A stretch of DNA of 9,550 nucleotides, taken from Candidatus Colwellbacteria bacterium RIFCSPLOWO2_12_FULL_43_11. GTDB taxonomy: Bacteria; Patescibacteriota; Minisyncoccia; UBA6257; Colwellbacteraceae. Shown in pieces: positions 6,533 through 9,550 of the stretch (within the stretch, counting starts at the first letter, position 1; every line of letters begins with the position of its first letter). Location of the stretch: positions 825-10,374 of the forward strand of contig MHJB01000034.1 of assembly GCA_001817805.1 (NCBI GenBank). The letters are read 5' to 3'. A program made the translations under genes and the position numbers. The notes beneath the pieces were generated by a model. The model had not been told where the DNA came from, did no database searches, and worked only from the letters and a program-made list of their open reading frames with translations.

Positions 6533-6545
6533 CAGTTAATCAACA
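6526..6545 (+). promoter_or_regulatory. DnaA boxes in the rpmH-dnaA gap
   Basis: TTATCCACA at 6526-6534 is a perfect match to the consensus DnaA box. A second, weaker copy in the same orientation (TAATCAACA, 6537-6545, two mismatches) begins 11 bases later, about one helical turn, so two DnaA molecules could bind the same face. The pair lies between the divergent rpmH and dnaA start sites and could serve repression of either promoter or origin function. Confidence 0.6.
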
Positions 6546-6566
6546 GTTTGGGGGCTTTGTCAGTAT

Positions 6567-6595
6567 TTGACTCTTGTTAACGCCCAATCAATAAT
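6567..6595 (+). promoter_or_regulatory. Predicted dnaA promoter (-35 TTGACT, 17-base spacer, -10 AATAAT)
   Basis: TTGACT at 6567-6572 (five of six matches to TTGACA) is followed by exactly 17 bases and then AATAAT at 6590-6595 (five of six matches to TATAAT). The -10 ends 7 bases before ATG 6603, placing the transcript start at or next to the ATG. The TTG within the -35 is also an in-frame possible start codon for dnaA, but the promoter reading explains it better. Confidence 0.6.
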
Positions 6596-6602
6596 TAGAG
6601 CG

Positions 6603-7961
6603 ATGATTAACGAGGAACTTTGGCAATCGGTCTTATCGGAGATGGAACTACAGGTTTCGAGAGCCAACTTCCTAACCTGGCTTAAAAACAGCCGCTTGGT
6701 TGAAAATAGTGACGAGTATATAACTATCGCCCTCCCCAATCACTTTGCCAAGGAATGGGTAGAGACAAAATACGATAAATTAATTCTGGGTTCCGTAAGA
6801 AATTTTATAACTTCGGTCAAAAAGGTTGAATACGTTGTAGAGGGCGGACTCGTAAAGGCCTCCATAACACATAAAGTACGCCAGGTCTTAAATGATAAGC
6901 AATTAGCCATTGAGGAATTTAAAGTTGACCCGGAAACAAATCTAAATCCCCGTTACAACTTAAATTCTTTTGTGGTCGGTTCCTCTAATGAGCTGGCTTA
7001 CTCTGCGGCGACAGCTGTGGTGCAAAGTATCGGCTCAAAATATAATCCGTTGTTTATTTATGGCGGTGTCGGACTGGGCAAAACCCATTTAATTCAAGGC
7101 ATGGGAAATGAAATTAAAAACCTCCATAAAAATAAAGTTAAGGTAAAATATGTCACTTCGGAAAAATTCACGAACGACGTAGTCACGGCCATCAGAAACC
7201 GTAGGGGTGACGATATTAAAAATACTTACCGCAATATTGATGTTCTGATTATTGACGATATTCAGTTTATCGGCGGCAAAGAAAAAACCGAGGAGGAATT
7301 TTTCCACACCTTTAACGCTCTGCACGAAAACAACAAACAGATAATTATTTCCTCCGATAGACCGCCTAAAGCCATCCCCATACTTGAAGAGCGCCTGAGG
7401 TCCAGGTTTGAAGCGGGCCTCATAGCTGATATAAGCCTACCGGACTACGAAACCAGGGTCGCAATTATAAAGAACAAAACGCAGGAAAGGGGTGCGGCGC
7501 TGGACAACGAGTCTATTGACCTAATAGCCAAGAGGGTGCAAAAAAACATTAGGGAAATAGAGGGGGTTTTAAATAAAATTGTCTTCTATCAAACAAGTTA
7601 CCAAAAGCCCATCTCTATTGGACAAGTAGAGAAAATAATCTCCGAACTGGCGGAAAGGTCCAGGGCCAACATCAATCCTAACCAAGTTATAAAGGCCGTG
7701 GCGAGCTTTTTTGAAATAGCCGCGAATGATTTAACGGGTAAGTCCAGAAATAAAGAATTTATCGAAGCGCGACAGATAACTATGTATCTATTGCGGGATA
7801 TGCTTGATATGTCATATCCCTATATAGCCAATAAAATCGGCAAGCGCGACCACACTACCGTTATTTACGCCTGCAAAAAATTATCTAAAGATTTGGATAA
7901 AAATCAGCCGCTGATCGATAAGTTTACGGCCATAAGAGAAATGATTAATAAGATGGGGTAA
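6603..7961 (+). CDS. dnaA: Chromosomal replication initiator protein DnaA
   Basis: DnaA binds origin DnaA boxes, oligomerises with ATP and melts the origin so that helicase can load. From ATG 6603 the protein has 452 residues, a normal length. Domain I begins INEELWQSVLSEMELQVSRA; domain II is a short linker. Domain III (AAA+) has Walker A GGVGLGKT at 154-161 and Walker B VLIIDDIQF at 214-222. Domain IV carries the DNA-binding signature RDHTTV at 415-420 and ends at the usual position. An in-frame TTG at 6567 would add 12 residues (MTLVNAQSIIRA) atypical of DnaA; that TTG lies within a good -35 element. dnaA diverges from rpmH and is followed by dnaN across an AT-rich gap with DnaA boxes. Confidence 0.97.
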   Translation: MINEELWQSVLSEMELQVSRANFLTWLKNSRLVENSDEYITIALPNHFAKEWVETKYDKLILGSVRNFITSVKKVEYVVEGGLVKASITHKVRQVLNDKQLAIEEFKVDPETNLNPRYNLNSFVVGSSNELAYSAATAVVQSIGSKYNPLFIYGGVGLGKTHLIQGMGNEIKNLHKNKVKVKYVTSEKFTNDVVTAIRNRRGDDIKNTYRNIDVLIIDDIQFIGGKEKTEEEFFHTFNALHENNKQIIISSDRPPKAIPILEERLRSRFEAGLIADISLPDYETRVAIIKNKTQERGAALDNESIDLIAKRVQKNIREIEGVLNKIVFYQTSYQKPISIGQVEKIISELAERSRANINPNQVIKAVASFFEIAANDLTGKSRNKEFIEARQITMYLLRDMLDMSYPYIANKIGKRDHTTVIYACKKLSKDLDKNQPLIDKFTAIREMINKMG

Positions 7962-7964
7962 TGT

Positions 7965-7973
7965 TGTTGATAA
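7965..7973 (-). promoter_or_regulatory. DnaA box variant (TTATCAACA)
   Basis: The minus strand reads TTATCAACA, one mismatch from TTATCCACA. It begins four bases after the dnaA stop codon, and an identical copy lies 52 bases downstream. Confidence 0.5.
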
Positions 7974-8004
7974 ACTGTTTAATGATTTGTTCTGTTTTTA
8001 AAAT

Positions 8005-8010
8005 TATAAT
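8005..8010 (+). promoter_or_regulatory. Possible -10 element for dnaN within the origin
   Basis: TATAAT lies inside the palindrome ATTATAAT, so it can be read on either strand. No acceptable -35 is found at 16-18 bases upstream. If used, it would give dnaN a leader of about 120 bases crossing the origin. In such AT-rich DNA it may be chance. Confidence 0.25.
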
Positions 8011-8016
8011 AAAGAG

Positions 8017-8025
8017 TGTTGATAA
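8017..8025 (-). promoter_or_regulatory. DnaA box variant (TTATCAACA)
   Basis: This is an identical second copy of the minus-strand TTATCAACA at 7965-7973, one mismatch from consensus. Both copies point the opposite way to the perfect box at 8110-8118, so the AT-richest stretch lies between boxes of opposite orientation. Confidence 0.5.
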
Positions 8026-8050
8026 GAGAGCGACTTATAAACAATTCATC

Positions 8051-8080
8051 AATAAGAAATAAATAGAAAATAATTAATAC
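8051..8080. other. Candidate DNA unwinding element
   Basis: Thirty bases made almost only of A and T (three G/C) lie between the minus-strand boxes and the plus-strand DnaA box. Low duplex stability and this position are what is expected of the site DnaA melts. I could not identify clear DnaA-trio repeats, though TAG and TAA triplets occur just downstream (ACTAGTAAGG). Confidence 0.45.
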
Positions 8081-8109
8081 TAGTAAGGATAAAATCGTAT
8101 TTTACCGAA

Positions 8110-8118
8110 TTATCCACA
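8110..8118 (+). promoter_or_regulatory. Perfect DnaA box (TTATCCACA)
   Basis: This is an exact consensus match on the + strand, 18 bases before the dnaN start codon, with an AT-rich stretch just upstream. It is the strongest box in the dnaA-dnaN gap. It may act in both origin opening and dnaN transcription. Confidence 0.7.
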
Positions 8119-8136
8119 AGACTAACTATAACTATA

Positions 8137-9243
8137 ATGAAATTAATAATATTAAAGAACCACTTAAAAGCCGGCCTCGACGCTGTGGGTAGGGCCGTCA
8201 CTTCCAATTTAAATTTACCGGTCCTTGGTAATATTTTAATTAAAACAACCAACAACCAAATAAAGCTTTCGGCAACCAACCTGGAAATAGCCATCACTAA
8301 AAGTGTTTACGGGAAAATAATCGAGGATGGTAGCATCACCATCCCCTACGGCGTCTTGGCGAATATAATTAATAACGTCTCAAGCGAAAGAATTAACCTA
8401 GAAACCAAACAAAATAATCTTATAATCAAAACCGATAATTATGAGGCTAAATTATCCGGTATCGCCGAATCGGAGTTTCCGATAGTGCCCAAAGTAAAAG
8501 AGGGTAAAGAATACTTGGAAATAAACGGCGGCCTTCTCAAAGACAATGTTGAGCGGGTGATAATTGCCGCCGGCATCTCTGATTTGAGGCCGGAAATAAG
8601 CGGCATGCTTTTTAGAATAGAGTCTTCGGAGTTAAAACTGGTAGCTACAGATACTTTTAGATTAGCCGAAGGCAAAATTCCCAACTCCCAAATTAAAAAT
8701 AATTTTAAACAAGGGATGGACGTCATCGTTCCCCTAAAAACAGCCCAAGAAATATCTAAAGTAATTGATGCCGAGGATGCGGTAGAAATTCACATTGATA
8801 ACAACCAAATACTTTTTAAGACCAAAGAATTGGAAATGGTTTCAAGATTAATAGAGGGTAAGTTCCCGGATTATAATTCCATCGTTCCTAAAGACACCGA
8901 CATACAGGTTTCGACCACTAAAGAAGACTTTATAAGTGCTCTTAAATTAACCGGCTCATTGGGGTCAAGGATTAGCGAAGTTAAGCTTAAAACGGGCAAT
9001 AAAAAGGTTTTAGAGGTTTACTCGAGTGATAACGCTTTGGGAGAAAACAACTACCTCGTACCGGCCAAAATAAACGGCGCGGAGTCGCAAATTTCTTTTA
9101 ATTGGAGATTCTTATTGGACGGCATAAAAGCCATAAGCGGAGATCAGGTGCTAATCGGATTAAACGGCGAGAGTAAGCCGGCGATGATTAACGCTCCGGG
9201 AGACGCCACTTACTTTTATGTTTTGATGCCCATTAAACAATAA
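8137..9243 (+). CDS. dnaN: DNA polymerase III beta subunit (sliding clamp)
   Basis: DnaN forms a ring dimer around DNA that tethers the replicative polymerase and other repair and replication proteins. The 368-residue length matches the family, with three clamp domains of about 120 residues. Recognisable blocks are ATNLEIAI (46-53), RPEISGMLF (151-159), LVATDTFRLAEG (168-179), SRLIEGKFPDYNSIVP (236-251) and the C-terminal YVLMPIKQ, corresponding to the usual YLIMPMRL that lines the partner-binding cleft. It follows dnaA across the probable origin. ATG 8137 has no Shine-Dalgarno motif, and its promoter is unclear: TATAAC ends 4 bases before the ATG, too close for a standard leaderless start. 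The stop lies 11 bases from that of the convergent downstream gene. Confidence 0.96.
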   Translation: MKLIILKNHLKAGLDAVGRAVTSNLNLPVLGNILIKTTNNQIKLSATNLEIAITKSVYGKIIEDGSITIPYGVLANIINNVSSERINLETKQNNLIIKTDNYEAKLSGIAESEFPIVPKVKEGKEYLEINGGLLKDNVERVIIAAGISDLRPEISGMLFRIESSELKLVATDTFRLAEGKIPNSQIKNNFKQGMDVIVPLKTAQEISKVIDAEDAVEIHIDNNQILFKTKELEMVSRLIEGKFPDYNSIVPKDTDIQVSTTKEDFISALKLTGSLGSRISEVKLKTGNKKVLEVYSSDNALGENNYLVPAKINGAESQISFNWRFLLDGIKAISGDQVLIGLNGESKPAMINAPGDATYFYVLMPIKQ

Positions 9244-9253
9244 GGCAACGGGT

Positions 9254-9550
9254 CTATTTAAATATAATAACCTCTTTACTCGATTGCAATCCGGATTCAT
9301 TGGTAGCCCTCACTACTAAAATGTTTTGAACGTCGGCATTGGCGGGTCTTATAGTTGATTTATAAGAGTAAGAATTCCCCAAATCCTTTACCAGGCTTTC
9401 TACCAGGATATTATTAAAATAAACTTCCAGTTTTGTTATTTTAGAGACGGACCTTATGTCGGCCTCCACCTGAACCTCATCTTTAATAAAATCGCCATTC
9501 TTAGGAGTTACCAGATCCAAACTTATTTCTCCGGTCGAGACACTCTCTGA
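9254..9550 (-). CDS. C-terminal Ig-like domain of a larger, probably extracellular protein (5' end outside window)
   Basis: The minus-strand frame stays open to the window edge, reading SESVSTGEISLDLVTPKNGD before the rest, so the start is outside. An in-frame TTG at 9520 is not needed. The 98 visible residues look like one beta-sandwich: a PKNGD opening, alternating strands (TKLEVYFNN, NILVVRATN), a GLQSS turn and a final strand ending EVIIFK. This resembles the small Ig-like domains that end penicillin-binding proteins/transglycosylases and other surface proteins in CPR bacteria. The penicillin-binding protein is my best guess, but no catalytic domain is in view to confirm it. It converges on dnaN, with 10 bases between the stop codons. 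Confidence 0.65.
   Translation of the reverse strand, partial: SESVSTGEISLDLVTPKNGDFIKDEVQVEADIRSVSKITKLEVYFNNILVESLVKDLGNSYSYKSTIRPANADVQNILVVRATNESGLQSSKEVIIFK

Larger units (their letters stand above)
7962..8136. other. Probable replication origin (oriC), dnaA-dnaN intergenic region
   Basis: This 175-base gap contains about 40 G or C (roughly 23%), far less than the flanking genes. It holds a perfect DnaA box (8110-8118, + strand) and two one-mismatch boxes reading TTATCAACA on the - strand (7965-7973 and 8017-8025). A 30-base stretch at 8051-8080 has only three G/C and suits strand opening. The dnaA-dnaN gap is a common origin site in bacteria. I see no gene or hairpin terminator in it. 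The rpmH-dnaA gap, which also has boxes, is the alternative or second half of a bipartite origin. Confidence 0.7.

Noticed and set aside
7962..8136. A small RNA or tRNA gene in the dnaA-dnaN gap
   Set aside because: No cloverleaf, stable hairpin or terminator is visible; the low G+C and DnaA boxes point to an origin.
9263..9268. TATAAT near the dnaN end
   Set aside because: It lies within the coding end of the convergent gene with no start codon nearby; it is likely chance in AT-rich DNA.
9254..9520. A complete small protein starting at TTG 9520
   Set aside because: The frame continues open to the window edge with Ig-domain-like sequence before the TTG, so it is the end of a longer gene.
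1..9550. Alternative genetic code with TGA read as glycine (as in Gracilibacteria)
   Set aside because: All major genes are full length without in-frame TGA, and conserved glycines in DnaA and VirB4 use standard codons.

Overview
The window looks like a chromosomal origin region from a small-genome, AT-rich bacterium. The best guess is the Candidate Phyla Radiation (Patescibacteria, Parcubacteria-like). This rests on the compact layout, the absence of Shine-Dalgarno motifs before almost every gene, and a type IV secretion (T4SS)-like set of PrgI, VirB4 and a two-helix pilin, a combination I associate with that group. Taxonomy is inferred from recalled families; no 16S or search was available.

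Layout. Bases 1-4935 (+ strand) hold a cell-envelope or secretion cluster: the 3' end of an unrecognised helical protein, a 365-residue proline-rich protein, a PrgI-family membrane protein, a VirB4-like ATPase and a T4SS-type pilin. Bases 4939-6496 (- strand) hold the conserved origin-side operon rpmH-rnpA-yidC-jag, with adjoining genes overlapping and with no yidD. It converges on the pilin gene with only 3 bases between the stop codons. Bases 6603-9243 (+ strand) hold dnaA and dnaN. From 9254 to the edge (- strand) is the 3' end of a gene encoding an Ig-like C-terminal domain.

The replication origin most likely lies in the very AT-rich dnaA-dnaN gap (7962-8136; about 40 G/C in 175 bases). 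This gap has one perfect DnaA box and two near-perfect ones. Another perfect box lies in the rpmH-dnaA gap, on top of the predicted -35 of the rpmH promoter. The polarity switch at about 6500-6600 fits an origin.

The most unusual shared signal is promoter geometry. A TATAAT or AATAAT hexamer sits exactly 6 or 7 bases before the ATG of virB4-like, pilin, rpmH and dnaA, which would put transcription starts at or next to the start codon (leaderless mRNAs). With no usable Shine-Dalgarno motifs, this suggests a largely leaderless translation strategy. I found no tRNA, rRNA, CRISPR array, insertion sequence or convincing intrinsic terminator. No gap longer than 300 bases lacks a gene.
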